From the NCBI GenBank assembly GCA_027078745.1, contig JALWWO010000002.1, positions 1 through 64,000 on the forward strand: 64,000 nt of DNA, in the 5' to 3' direction. Shown here in pieces: positions 31,114 through 39,749 of the stretch; positions within the stretch are counted from its first letter, which is position 1, and each line of letters opens with the position of its first letter. The position numbers and the translations under genes are program-made. The notes under the pieces are model-generated. The model had not been told where the DNA came from. It saw only the letters and a list, made by a program, of their open reading frames with translations, and did not search any database. Source of the DNA: Chromatiaceae bacterium (lineage in GTDB: Bacteria > Pseudomonadota > Gammaproteobacteria > Chromatiales > Chromatiaceae).

Positions 31114-31157
31114 CGAAATGCAAAGGCTATAGCTTAGCGCAGCCCCGCGAGCGAAGT

Positions 31158-31988
31158 TTAGCCGTAGCGCCCTTCGATATAGTCCGCCGTTTCCTTATAT
31201 CGGGGGGTGACGAACAGGGTTTGCGTCTCCGCATGTTCGACCACTTTCCCCATGAGCATAAAGACGCATTCCTCGCTGGCGCGGCGGGCCTGAGCCATGT
31301 TGTGGGTCACGATGAGGATCGTATATCGGCCCCGCAGCTCCCAGATCAGTTCTTCCACTGCTTCCGTACCCTTGGGATCCAGCGCAGAACAGGGTTCATC
31401 CATGAGCAACACGCTGGGTTTCACCGGCAGCAACCGCGCGATGCAGAGCTTCTGTTGCTCTTCTAGGGAAAGCTCCGTAGCCTTGCGGTGGAGGCGGTCT
31501 TTCACCTGATCCCAGAGCAACACGGTGCGCAGGGATTCTTCCACCAATTCCTCGGCCTGCTGCCTACGGATTTTCCGATGGTGCAACCGATGGCCGAACA
31601 GGATGTTTTCCCGAATCGATAGAGGCAGGGGATTGGGGCGCTGAAACACCATGCCCACCTGCTTGCGCACCTGGATCAGTTCCACTGCCGGATCATAGAT
31701 ATTCTGCTCCATGACCCGAATGCGACCCTGGATGCGCACATAGCCCAGCCGCTCATTGATCCGGTTGATGCTGCGCAGATAGGTGGATTTCCCGCAGCCG
31801 GAAGGCCCGATGAGGGCAGTGATCCGCCCCTTCCGGATGTTTAAATTCACATCGAACAGGGCCTGAAAGGTGCCGTACCAGAGGTTCAACTGCTCGGTAC
31901 GAATCGCGTACTCCGCATCCTGGGTTTCCATTTGGGCGCTAGCGTTCCTATCGTTCGATTTCATGGGATCCGGCGGGGCAGCGATCAA
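31158..31988 (-). CDS. pstB: PstB-type ATPase 2, with degenerate ABC signature
   Basis: 276-residue phosphate-importer ATPase. It keeps the classical PstB Walker A GPSGCGKST (61-69), Q-loop Q116 (MVFQRPNP), Walker B VLLMDEPCSALDP and switch His H229 (VTHN), but its ABC signature reads LSLEEQ (173-178) instead of LSGGQ. It therefore can bind ATP in its own pocket but offers a poor signature to its partner. The adjacent ATPase gene has the opposite defects. It overlaps that gene by 4 nt and ends the pst operon. Confidence 0.92.
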   Translation of the reverse strand: MIAAPPDPMKSNDRNASAQMETQDAEYAIRTEQLNLWYGTFQALFDVNLNIRKGRITALIGPSGCGKSTYLRSINRINERLGYVRIQGRIRVMEQNIYDPAVELIQVRKQVGMVFQRPNPLPLSIRENILFGHRLHHRKIRRQQAEELVEESLRTVLLWDQVKDRLHRKATELSLEEQQKLCIARLLPVKPSVLLMDEPCSALDPKGTEAVEELIWELRGRYTILIVTHNMAQARRASEECVFMLMGKVVEHAETQTLFVTPRYKETADYIEGRYG

Positions 31989-32743
31989 CCGAACCGGCCC
32001 TCTATATAATCTCGGGTTCTCTGATCCTGCACGGTTCCAGTGAAGAGCGCTTCCGTCTCAGCGATTTCCACGCATTTTCCTTCCAGAAAAAAGGCGGTGC
32101 GATCCGCCAGGCGGCGGGCCTGCTGCACCAGATTGGTCACCAGAATGATGGTGATCTCTCGCTTCAATTCCTTGAGCACATCTTCGATGCGCATGGTGGT
32201 CACCGGATCCACGGCGATGGAAAATTCATCCAGCATCAGCAGCTCCGGTTCCTGGGAGAGGGCCCGGGCGATGGTGAGCCGCTGTTGCTGACCGCCGGAG
32301 AGCAGGGAACCCAGGACGTGGAGACGATCCTTGACTTCCTCCCAGAGGGCCGCCCGCTTCAGGCAGCGCTCTACCATCTCATCCAGCTCATCCCTGTGCT
32401 TCACTCCGCGCAGCCGAGGGGCGAGCGCCACGTTTTCATAGATGGTCAGAGGCAAGCCCACCGGCAGGGGGAACACCACGCCGATCCGGCTGCGGTAGGC
32501 GTACAGATTGCGGAGCGTTCGGATATCCCGACCGTTGAACCGAATCGTCCCAGAAACCTGCATGTCCGATTCGAAATCGCTCATGCGGTTGATGGCCTTG
32601 AGAAAAGAGGTCTTTCCCGCATTGGCCGGGCCGATGATGCCGAAGATCTCGTTCTCCTGCACTTCCAGGTTGATATCGTGCAGGACCGTCTTGCCCCCAT
32701 AGCTGATGGAAAGCCCTTCCACGACCAGTTTCGGGGCTACCAT
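31985..32743 (-). CDS. PstB-type ATPase 1, lacking Q-loop Gln and switch His
   Basis: 252-residue PstB relative. The ABC signature LSGGQQQRL (145-153) and Walker B LLMLDEF (165-171) are intact and Walker A is GPANAGKTS (38-46). The Q-loop glutamine is replaced by proline (P89, VVFPLP) and the switch histidine by asparagine (N201, VTNLV). Paired with the next gene, it would make one consensus ATP site (PstB-2 pocket with this LSGGQ) and one degenerate site. Start at 32743 overlaps the pstA stop by 7 nt. Confidence 0.9.
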   Translation of the reverse strand: MVAPKLVVEGLSISYGGKTVLHDINLEVQENEIFGIIGPANAGKTSFLKAINRMSDFESDMQVSGTIRFNGRDIRTLRNLYAYRSRIGVVFPLPVGLPLTIYENVALAPRLRGVKHRDELDEMVERCLKRAALWEEVKDRLHVLGSLLSGGQQQRLTIARALSQEPELLMLDEFSIAVDPVTTMRIEDVLKELKREITIILVTNLVQQARRLADRTAFFLEGKCVEIAETEALFTGTVQDQRTRDYIEGRFG

Positions 32744-33606
32744 TTCTTTTTCCCTCGCAGATACATGCGAAAGCCGATGGAGAGGCTATTCATGAGCAGC
32801 ACCAGGAAGATGAGCACCAGGGCCACCCCGTAGGGCAGGGCTTCCGGCACCTCGGGCACTTGGGTAGTCACCACGAAGAGATGAAGGGAAAGGGCCATGG
32901 TCTGATCGAAGATGCCCTGGGGGAGATAGGGGGAGAAGAACACGGCACCGGTGAACATGATGGGGGCGGTCTCCCCCGTGGTGCGGGAGACCTCCAGGAT
33001 GATACCGGTGAGAATGCCGCTCACCGCATTGGGCAGCACCACCCGCCGGATGGTCTGCCAGCGGGTGGCCCCCATGTTCCAGCAGGCAACCCGAAAGGCT
33101 TGGGGCACGGCTTGCAAGGATTCCTTGGTGGAGACGATGACCACCGGCAGGGTCATGATGGCTAGGGTCAAGCTCGCGGCCAGAATGCTGGTGCCGAAGC
33201 CAAAGAAGATGACGAAGGCCCCCACGCCGAAGAGGGCATGCACGATGGAGGGCACCCCGGCCAGATTGATGATGGCCAGATTGATGGCGCGGGTCAGCCA
33301 ATTGTCCGGCGCATACTCACTCAGATAGATGGCAGCGGCCACCCCCAAGGGAACAGACGCCAGGAGGGCGACGCTGACCAACCAGACAGTGCCCAGCAGA
33401 GCGGGGAAGATCCCCCCTTCGGTCATGCCGTTGGTGGGCTCGGTGAAGAGAAAATCGATGGAAATCATCGACCCGCCCTTGTAGATCAGTGTGCCCAAGA
33501 TGATCAGCACCGGCAGAATCAACAGGGCGGTCATGAGACCGAAAAGGATTGCGTACAGCTTTTGGACGCGCTGCGCCCTGCGGTTTCGCGCTGTGGCTTC
33601 AAACAT
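32737..33606 (-). CDS. pstA: Phosphate ABC transporter permease PstA
   Basis: 289-residue inner-membrane permease with six hydrophobic segments, including 'SVPLGVAAAIYLSEYAPDNW' and the EAA-loop region 'AFRVACWNMGATRWQTIRRV'. Forms the high-affinity phosphate channel with PstC. It follows pstC after 15 nt and overlaps the first ATPase gene by 7 nt. Confidence 0.95.
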   Translation of the reverse strand: MFEATARNRRAQRVQKLYAILFGLMTALLILPVLIILGTLIYKGGSMISIDFLFTEPTNGMTEGGIFPALLGTVWLVSVALLASVPLGVAAAIYLSEYAPDNWLTRAINLAIINLAGVPSIVHALFGVGAFVIFFGFGTSILAASLTLAIMTLPVVIVSTKESLQAVPQAFRVACWNMGATRWQTIRRVVLPNAVSGILTGIILEVSRTTGETAPIMFTGAVFFSPYLPQGIFDQTMALSLHLFVVTTQVPEVPEALPYGVALVLIFLVLLMNSLSIGFRMYLRGKKKW

Positions 33607-33621
33607 GATTCCGAACCCGAC

Positions 33622-34542
33622 TTATTGTTTTCTCACGCCTCGCACGATGAGATCGGCCATGAGGTTGATGAGGAAGGTGATGAGGAAGAGGAAGATGCCG
33701 ATGGTGAAGAGGGCGCCGTAATGGTCGGAGCCCTGGGCCGTTTCCCCGAGCTCGGCGGCGATGGTGGCGGTGAGGGCCCGCACGGAATCGAAGATGCTGG
33801 TGGGAATGTTGATCGCGTGGCCGGTGGCCATGAGCACCGCCATGGTTTCCCCAAAGCCTCGGCCCACGCCCAGGAGCACCGCCCCCAGCAGGCCATTCTT
33901 TGCGGCGGGCAACACCACCTTATAGACCACTTGCCAACGGGTAGCCCCCAAGGCTTCCGCCGCCTCTCGATACCGATCCGGCACCGCTTTCAGGGCATCT
34001 TCTGCGATGGAGGTCATGATGGGCGCCGCCATGAGGCCTAGGATGATGCCCGCGTTGAGCACATTGAGCCCCACGGGTACATCGAACAGTTCGATGATGA
34101 GGGGATTCATGATCGAAAGACCGATGAAGCCCCAGACCACAGAGGGAATGGCCGCCAGCAGCTCCACCAATACCTTGAGGAATTCCCGGGTCTTTCCGGT
34201 GGCGAACTCCCCGATGAAGATGGCCGCGCCTAGGGAGAAGGGGATGGCCACGAGCATGGCCAGGCCGGTGACGCTGGCAGTGCCCGCGATCAAGGCGAGA
34301 ATACCATAGGTGGGTTCGTCCTCATCTGTGGGTTCCCACCAAGGAGAGGTGAAGAACTCCACGAAATCGAAGCGTCCCATGAGGAAATCGAACCCTTCGA
34401 CGGTGATGAAGACGAAGATCCCGATGATAAAAAGGATGGCGGAGATGCCGCCGAGAAAGACCAGGGCTTGGACGAACTTATCGATATACCAGTCCAGGTT
34501 GCGCCGGTCGAAATCCGGTTGCTGGGCAGCAGAAGCGTTCAT
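33622..34542 (-). CDS. pstC: Phosphate ABC transporter permease PstC
   Basis: 306-residue permease with a cytoplasmic N-terminus and six membrane segments. The EAA loop 'YREAAEALGATRWQVVYKV' and 'GVGRGFGETMAVLMATGH' are typical of PstC. Start at 34542, two bases beyond the phoU stop, is preferred over 34554, which would overlap. It pairs with PstA. Confidence 0.95.
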   Translation of the reverse strand: MNASAAQQPDFDRRNLDWYIDKFVQALVFLGGISAILFIIGIFVFITVEGFDFLMGRFDFVEFFTSPWWEPTDEDEPTYGILALIAGTASVTGLAMLVAIPFSLGAAIFIGEFATGKTREFLKVLVELLAAIPSVVWGFIGLSIMNPLIIELFDVPVGLNVLNAGIILGLMAAPIMTSIAEDALKAVPDRYREAAEALGATRWQVVYKVVLPAAKNGLLGAVLLGVGRGFGETMAVLMATGHAINIPTSIFDSVRALTATIAAELGETAQGSDHYGALFTIGIFLFLITFLINLMADLIVRGVRKQ

Positions 34543-34543
34543 C

Positions 34544-35602
34544 TCACTGAGCACCCTCCCCGCGCAACAGTTCCATCACATCCTTGATGCGGGCGGCCAA
34601 CGCCCGATAGAGGGTTTCCATGTCCTCGGCTTCGCCCAGCGCCCATTCCTGCACCGAAGTGTGGAAGGGGATCTGATCTAAATAATCCTCGATCGTCCCT
34701 TCCAAGCAGACGATCAGATGCTTTTCCTGAAGCTCCGGATGGGTGAGTTCTGCCAGGGATCTCGGGCCCCGTTCTGCGATGGAAAGCCCGCGGGCCTCCA
34801 GAAATTCCACGAGCCGGGCATCTAACTCGGCAGCGGGGGTCTTTCCTGCCGTGCTGTAGCGGCCGCTTTCGGGAAAGCTGTTGCTTGCGATGGCGACGGC
34901 GAGGGGTCCCAACCGGTTGTTCTCCCGATCCAGGAAAAGCAGCTGGTAGACCTTGGGGGGTTTCTGCTCGCCGGTGACGGCGAAGATCGTGTGCTCGCAG
35001 AGATTTTTGGCCTGATCCGCCACCCGCTTGAGCTGAGTGAAGACCACGAAAATCGCCAGATTGTCCTTGATCTGAGCGCGGTCGCTGTTGGCCATCAACT
35101 CCTCATACACCATGTCCATATCGTGTTCCAGATGATCCGCGATGGCCCGAGTGCCTCGGGCCAGCTCGGCGTTCCCGTCCTTGAAAGCTCGCACCGATTG
35201 GCGCAGCATGAGCAGGGTTTCCCCGGAAACCCGTTCCAGCTCCCGTTCCAGCGGGCCTTGCGGCGGCCCGGACATCTGCACCGCCTCCCGACAAATGGTC
35301 ACGGCATAGTCCCCGATGCGCTCCAATTCCAGATTGGCCCGGATGATGGAAGAGAGCATCCGCAGGGGGCCCGCGCTGGGCAGATGCACGGCGATGAAGC
35401 TGTGGCACAGCCGGTCGATCTGGCGCATGTGCCGGTTGATGGGATGATCCCCCAACACCGTATCCCAGGCCAGCCGCTTGTTATGGGTCTGTACCGCCCG
35501 CACCGCATTTTCCACCGCCTTGGCCACGGCTTCGGCCTGCTGGATCATGTGGTCGCGGATTTCGTTGAGATCCTTTTCCTGCCGGATTTCGAGATGGGAC
35601 AT
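34544..35602 (-). CDS. phoU: PhoU fused to a dead low-molecular-weight phosphatase/ArsC-like domain
   Basis: 352 residues, about 120 longer than ordinary PhoU. Residues 1-212 carry two PhoU three-helix units, with the metal-site signatures ELERIGDYA (92-100) and LKRVADQAKN (191-200). Residues 218-345 match the order of LMW phosphotyrosine phosphatases and ArsC arsenate reductases: a P-loop-like 'FLDRENNRLGPLAVAIA' (223-239), then 'SGRYSTAGKTPAAELD' and 'EARGLSIAERGPRSLAEL'. The catalytic cysteine of CX5R is Asp225, and the loop is one residue short, so it should be inactive but might still bind an oxyanion. PhoU couples Pst transport to PhoR signalling; here it sits second in the pst operon, after pstS. 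Confidence 0.88.
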   Translation of the reverse strand: MSHLEIRQEKDLNEIRDHMIQQAEAVAKAVENAVRAVQTHNKRLAWDTVLGDHPINRHMRQIDRLCHSFIAVHLPSAGPLRMLSSIIRANLELERIGDYAVTICREAVQMSGPPQGPLERELERVSGETLLMLRQSVRAFKDGNAELARGTRAIADHLEHDMDMVYEELMANSDRAQIKDNLAIFVVFTQLKRVADQAKNLCEHTIFAVTGEQKPPKVYQLLFLDRENNRLGPLAVAIASNSFPESGRYSTAGKTPAAELDARLVEFLEARGLSIAERGPRSLAELTHPELQEKHLIVCLEGTIEDYLDQIPFHTSVQEWALGEAEDMETLYRALAARIKDVMELLRGEGAQ

Positions 35603-35625
35603 GGGACCTTCCGAGCCTAGAAACG

Positions 35626-35646
35626 GGGAGAGCTAAGCGCTCTCCC
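35626..35646 (-). terminator. Intercistronic hairpin between pstS and phoU
   Basis: Perfect 8-bp stem GGGAGAGC / GCTCTCCC with a 5-nt loop. No strong U tract follows on the minus strand, so it is more likely an mRNA stabiliser or partial attenuator that raises pstS over the downstream genes. Confidence 0.6.
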
Positions 35647-35657
35647 GCTGGAGAACG

Positions 35658-36557
35658 CTAATCGCAGTGCACTTCGCGGACGGGGGCATAGCCTTTCTTC
35701 AGCAAGATGCACTGGCCCGCATCGCTGAGAATCCAATCCATGTAGGCCTTGATGGCCCCCTTGGGCTCCCCGTTGGTGTACATGAACAGGGGGCGGGCGA
35801 TGGGATAGCTTTTGTCACTGGCGGTCTTTACGCTGGGCTTGACGCAGGGCCCGCCGGTTTCCTGGGCCACGCAGACCATCTTCACATGATCCGTGGCATA
35901 GGCGAGACCGCTGTAACCGATGGCGCAGGGGGTCTTTTCCACCAGATCCACCACATCCTTGGAACCGTGCATATCTCGGGTGCCCTGGCGATAGGTACCC
36001 TTGGCGATCAAACCCTTCTTCGCTGCCGGCTTGAGCACAGCCTTCTTGAAATAGGCATAGGTGCCGGAATTGTTCTGACGGCTCACCACCACGATCTCAT
36101 CGCTAGGACAGCCGGGCACCTTCACCCCCAGATCGGACCATTTGGTGAACTTCCCGCCCCGCCCGAAGATCTGGGCCAGCTGATCTAAGCTCAGGCTATC
36201 GATGGGGTTTTTCTGGTTGATGAACACAGCCAAGGCATCATAGCCGACCACATGTTCTTTGGGGTTGATCCCATGCGCTTTCGCCCGCTGGATCTCCCTT
36301 TTCTTCATGGATCGGCTCGCGTTGGCAATGTCCACGGTGCCGTTGATCATGGCGGCGATGCCGGTGCCCGATCCCCCGCCGGACACCGCCACCGCCACCG
36401 ACGGATTGACCTTTTTATAGGCTTCCGCCCAGGCTTGGGCCACGTTGACCAGAGTGTCAGAACCCTTGTTCTGGATCAGGACTCGATTCGCTGCGGAAAG
36501 ACTGAGGGAAGCAGAGAAGAGGGAAGCACCGAGAAGGGCGATGAGAGACTTTCGCAT
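35658..36557 (-). CDS. pstS: Phosphate-binding periplasmic protein PstS
   Basis: 299 residues with signal peptide (about 1-22). The phosphate-binding segments 'IQNKGSDTL', 'SGGGSGTGIAAMINGTVDIA' and 'SRQNNSGTYAYFKK' are recognisable, in the SphX/PstS family. Five cysteines lie in the C-terminal two thirds, which is more than usual for PstS. Start at 36557 is preferred over 36572. It heads the pstS-phoU-pstC-pstA-pstB-pstB operon and has a Pho-box-like element 64-93 nt upstream. Confidence 0.95.
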   Translation of the reverse strand: MRKSLIALLGASLFSASLSLSAANRVLIQNKGSDTLVNVAQAWAEAYKKVNPSVAVAVSGGGSGTGIAAMINGTVDIANASRSMKKREIQRAKAHGINPKEHVVGYDALAVFINQKNPIDSLSLDQLAQIFGRGGKFTKWSDLGVKVPGCPSDEIVVVSRQNNSGTYAYFKKAVLKPAAKKGLIAKGTYRQGTRDMHGSKDVVDLVEKTPCAIGYSGLAYATDHVKMVCVAQETGGPCVKPSVKTASDKSYPIARPLFMYTNGEPKGAIKAYMDWILSDAGQCILLKKGYAPVREVHCD

Positions 36558-36620
36558 AGCATTATCCTGCAATCGAAATACCAGTGCGACGCTATGCTAC
36601 TGTGGCACTGTTTCTTACCG

Positions 36621-36650
36621 ATGAAGACGAGATGACCGCTTTGTGAACCA
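36621..36650 (-). promoter_or_regulatory. Pho-box-like element upstream of pstS
   Basis: On the minus strand, three half-sites containing TTCA/GTCA/TTCA (GGTTCAC, CGGTCAT, TCTTCAT) follow one another at exactly 11-bp intervals, the geometry of PhoB sites (CTGTCAT repeats). The middle half-site matches 6 of 7 positions, the others are weaker. Position upstream of pstS supports it. Confidence 0.5.
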
Positions 36651-36786
36651 TTTTTAAGCGCACTTTTATCGGGTACCGCCCTGGATTCGACAGACTTCTA
36701 GCCGGCTGCGCAAACAGCTTGGGCAGGCGATCGGTACACCCAGACTCGCTGCTGCGCAATGTTAGGGAAACAGATCCCCGTCAAGT

Positions 36787-37743
36787 TCAGCGCATCCCCT
36801 GACAGCGACCCGCCAGGCAGCGCACCGAGAGATGGCGACCGTCCGCGCAATCCACGCGATATAGTTCCGCAGAATTGGGTTCCCGACGGCGGAGCACCGC
36901 CCCCGCATCGGTCAGCACACAGCCCTGAGCCCGAGCATAGGATTCTGCATAATAGACCCAAGTGCCCAGTTCCGGTGGGGCACCGGGATGGTTCTTTTCC
37001 TCGGCGGTGGGCACAAGGATTCTTTCTACCGGACTGGCCGTTTCCCCCTCCGCAGCAATGCTCCACGAAGTCGTTGGTTCCGCCGGTGCGCTTTCCGAAG
37101 TCGCTGGGACGGCTGGGTCAATCCGCTGTTCCTCCTTGAGCAACCGATTGGATTCCGTGTTCGTCTGTGGGGCGGAATCCGACTGTTCCGAAAGGACTGC
37201 CTCGGAAGAAGCCAAAGGTTCCACCGGCTTGGCCTCCGGCAGCGGTGGCACCGCAGCCGCTACGCGCCAGCCGTACTGCTCCCAAGCGCGGCGCAGATCC
37301 CGAAGGGAAGCCATGAGTTCTGGCCGGAAGACCTCTGTGAAATCCGCCCGCTTTTCCCCTTCCCCAGAACCATGGCGCACCCGAGCATCCAGCAGCACCG
37401 CGACGCCCTGCGCCCTGGGGAAAAAGCTGATCTGCACCTGAATCCAAGCGCCGCCCGATTTGGGAAAAAGCTGCTGGGCAGTGGTCGGATTCAGGGTTCT
37501 TTGGGCCAGAAAAGTCCGATCGTTCAACTCCCGCACCTGCCAACCCTTGCTCACCGCCAGGCCCATGGCGATGCCCCGAAGGGGGGCTAACTGGGCGTTG
37601 GGCAGAAAGAGTTGGGGCTTGGTTTCGTCATAGTGCGGTCCATCTGAGGGCACCGAAGCACAGCCCACCAGGAACAAGAGGAGGAACGCAATTCCACCGC
37701 GGCTTCCAGGATGCAAATCTGGGTTCCCCCTAGAATTCGCCAT
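36787..37743 (-). CDS. Outer-membrane lipoprotein of unknown function
   Basis: 318 residues with a lipoprotein signal ending LVGC (lipobox about 25-28). The first half (about 45-155) is an ordered domain resembling envelope-stress type lipoproteins with 'KGWQVRELNDRTFLAQRTL'; then comes a Pro/Glu/Ser/Ala-rich low-complexity linker (about 165-245) and a C-terminal Cys-containing tail (CVLTDAG, VDCADGR, RCLAGRC). It overlaps the trpS stop by 14 nt, so it is probably co-transcribed with trpS. No family assigned with confidence. Confidence 0.7.
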   Translation of the reverse strand: MANSRGNPDLHPGSRGGIAFLLLFLVGCASVPSDGPHYDETKPQLFLPNAQLAPLRGIAMGLAVSKGWQVRELNDRTFLAQRTLNPTTAQQLFPKSGGAWIQVQISFFPRAQGVAVLLDARVRHGSGEGEKRADFTEVFRPELMASLRDLRRAWEQYGWRVAAAVPPLPEAKPVEPLASSEAVLSEQSDSAPQTNTESNRLLKEEQRIDPAVPATSESAPAEPTTSWSIAAEGETASPVERILVPTAEEKNHPGAPPELGTWVYYAESYARAQGCVLTDAGAVLRRREPNSAELYRVDCADGRHLSVRCLAGRCQGMR

Positions 37744-38947
37744 ATTCCAAAGATAGGGCTTGGCGCACCATCTTCAGGGTTTCTTCCGCTGTTTTTCGGG
37801 CGGCTTCGCAGCCCGCTGCAATCCAAGCCTTTATCTGCTCCGGTTGGGCCTCCAGTTCCCGAATGCGTTCCTGAATCGGGTTCAGCTCCGCCAACACCGA
37901 TTCAATCACCGGCTGCTTGCAGTCGAGGCAGCCGATGCCCGCGCTCGTGCAGCCTTCCCGCACCCAGGTGCGGGTTTCCTCCGAGGAATACACCTGGTGC
38001 AGTTGGTACACCGGGCAGCGGTCTGGATTGCCTGGATCGCGGCGGCGGACGCGGGCGGGATCCGTGGGCATGGTGCGCAGGGCCTGTTCGATGCGGGCGG
38101 GTTCCTCCCGCAGGGCGATGGTATTGCCGTAGGATTTGGACATCTTTTGCCCGTCCAAGCCGGGCATCTTGGCGGCGCGGGTCAACAGAGGCTGAGGCTC
38201 CGGCAACAGGGTCTGACCGCTCCCTTCCAGGTAGCCCAGCAATCGTTCTCGCGCCTCCGCATTGAGGTTGCCTTGGTGCTCAACCAGGGTTTGGGCCTCT
38301 TGCAGGGCTTGCCGGTCGCCCTGTTCTCTGTAGGCCCGCCGCAGGGCGTCGAAGCGACGGGCCAGTTTCTTGCCCATCTTTTTCTTATCCGCTTCCGCCT
38401 GAGCTTCGAAGTCCGGCGCACGCCCATAGAGATGATTGAAGCGGCGGGCGATCTCCCGTGTCAGCTCCACATGGGCTACCTGATCTTCTCCCACGGGCAC
38501 CAGATTCGCCCGATAGATCAGAATGTCCGCGCTCTGGAGCAGGGGATAGCCCAGGAAGCCATAGGTGGTCAGATCCCGATCCCGCAGCTTCTCCTGCTGA
38601 TCCTTGAAGCTGGGCACTCGGGTCAGCCAGCCCAGGGGCGTGAGCATGGAGAGCAACAGATGGAGTTCCGCATGGGCGGGCACCCGGGATTGAATGAAGA
38701 GCACGGCGGATTCGGGATCGATGCCCACGGCGAGCCAGTCCACCACTATTTCCCAGACGCTCTGGGGGATGATTCGGGGATCTTCGTAATGGGTGGTGAG
38801 GGCGTGCCAGTCCGCCACGAAGAAAAAGCAATCATAGCGTTCCTGGAGCTTGACCCAGTTCTTCAACACGCCGTGATAATGGCCCAGATGAAGCCGACCG
38901 GTGGGACGCATGCCGGAGAGCACCCGGCCCTTAGCAGGAGAAGACAC
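37730..38947 (-). CDS. trpS: Tryptophanyl-tRNA synthetase
   Basis: 405 residues. Class I synthetase charging tRNA-Trp. HIGH-type motif HLGHYHG and KMSKS-type motif QKMSKSYGN are both present. The frame extends to a TTG at 38983, which overlaps the M50 protease gene; GTG at 38947 has GAGGATC at the right distance and leaves 10 nt to the upstream stop. The C-terminal half is longer than in the E. coli enzyme, as in the long TrpRS form of several proteobacteria. Confidence 0.95.
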   Translation of the reverse strand: MSSPAKGRVLSGMRPTGRLHLGHYHGVLKNWVKLQERYDCFFFVADWHALTTHYEDPRIIPQSVWEIVVDWLAVGIDPESAVLFIQSRVPAHAELHLLLSMLTPLGWLTRVPSFKDQQEKLRDRDLTTYGFLGYPLLQSADILIYRANLVPVGEDQVAHVELTREIARRFNHLYGRAPDFEAQAEADKKKMGKKLARRFDALRRAYREQGDRQALQEAQTLVEHQGNLNAEARERLLGYLEGSGQTLLPEPQPLLTRAAKMPGLDGQKMSKSYGNTIALREEPARIEQALRTMPTDPARVRRRDPGNPDRCPVYQLHQVYSSEETRTWVREGCTSAGIGCLDCKQPVIESVLAELNPIQERIRELEAQPEQIKAWIAAGCEAARKTAEETLKMVRQALSLEYGEF

Positions 38948-38957
38948 GATAGGATCC

Positions 38958-39629
38958 TCAGACGGAAAAGAGTTCTTGGACAATGGTTGCGCCAGGCATC
39001 CAACGGATGATCTCGTGCAGGAGGGGTCGCAGGATCAGCGACCAAAGGCCGCTGATGAGGAGCAGCACCAGCAGGATCAGCCCATAGGGTTCCAGCTTGC
39101 CATAGGGGGCTGCCAGCTTCGGCGGCAGAAGGGCTTGGAGCACGCGGCCCCCATCCAAGGGCAACAGGGGAAACAGGTTGAGCACCATCAGAATACCGTT
39201 GATCAAAACGCCTGATGCGCCCATGTATACCAGGGGCAGGGCTGCCCATTGCCAGAGATTCCAGAGCAGCAACCCCAGATGAATGACCCAACCCCAGAGC
39301 ACCGCCATGACCAGATTGGCTGCGGGTCCCGCCAGGGCCACCCAAGCCATATCTCGGCGGGGATTCCGCAGGTTGCGGGCATCGATGGGCACGGGCTTGG
39401 CCCAGCCGAAGAGAAAGCCCGTGAGTAGAAAGGTGGCTAGGGGTACGACCAGGGTGCCGATGGGATCGATATGCTTGAGGGGATTGAGGCTGACCCGCCC
39501 GAGCTGGCGGGCAGTGGGATCGCCGAGCTGACCGGCCACCCAACCGTGGGCGGCCTCGTGTACAGTGATTGCGAAGAGCATCGGCAGGACGATGACTGCG
39601 AGGAGTTGCAAGCTGTTTACGCTGTCCAT
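38958..39629 (-). CDS. Site-2-protease-like M50 metalloprotease
   Basis: 223-residue integral membrane metalloprotease. HEAAH (HExxH) zinc motif lies in the first membrane segment and the third zinc ligand in 'NLFPLLPLDGGRVLQ'; several further hydrophobic helices follow. This short, PDZ-less subtype cleaves unknown membrane substrates. An upstream ATG at 39680 would add 17 residues, but a TATACT hexamer on the minus strand at 39663-39668 would be a -10 element just upstream, favouring 39629. Upstream of trpS in the same operon and divergent from glnS. Confidence 0.9.
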   Translation of the reverse strand: MDSVNSLQLLAVIVLPMLFAITVHEAAHGWVAGQLGDPTARQLGRVSLNPLKHIDPIGTLVVPLATFLLTGFLFGWAKPVPIDARNLRNPRRDMAWVALAGPAANLVMAVLWGWVIHLGLLLWNLWQWAALPLVYMGASGVLINGILMVLNLFPLLPLDGGRVLQALLPPKLAAPYGKLEPYGLILLVLLLISGLWSLILRPLLHEIIRWMPGATIVQELFSV

Positions 39630-39749
39630 GGGCTGGGGCGGTACTTTCCTAAAGAAAAAAGCTAGTATAGCCTCATCCATCGGGGCGGGGCTCGTCGCCC
39701 TGGGTGACAGCCGCTAAACTAATCCGCTTTTCTCCAACCCTCATTCCCT

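Noticed and set aside
31114-31157. Cobalamin riboswitch before btuF
   Set aside because: Only 44 bp separate the genes and no B12-box-like sequence was seen.
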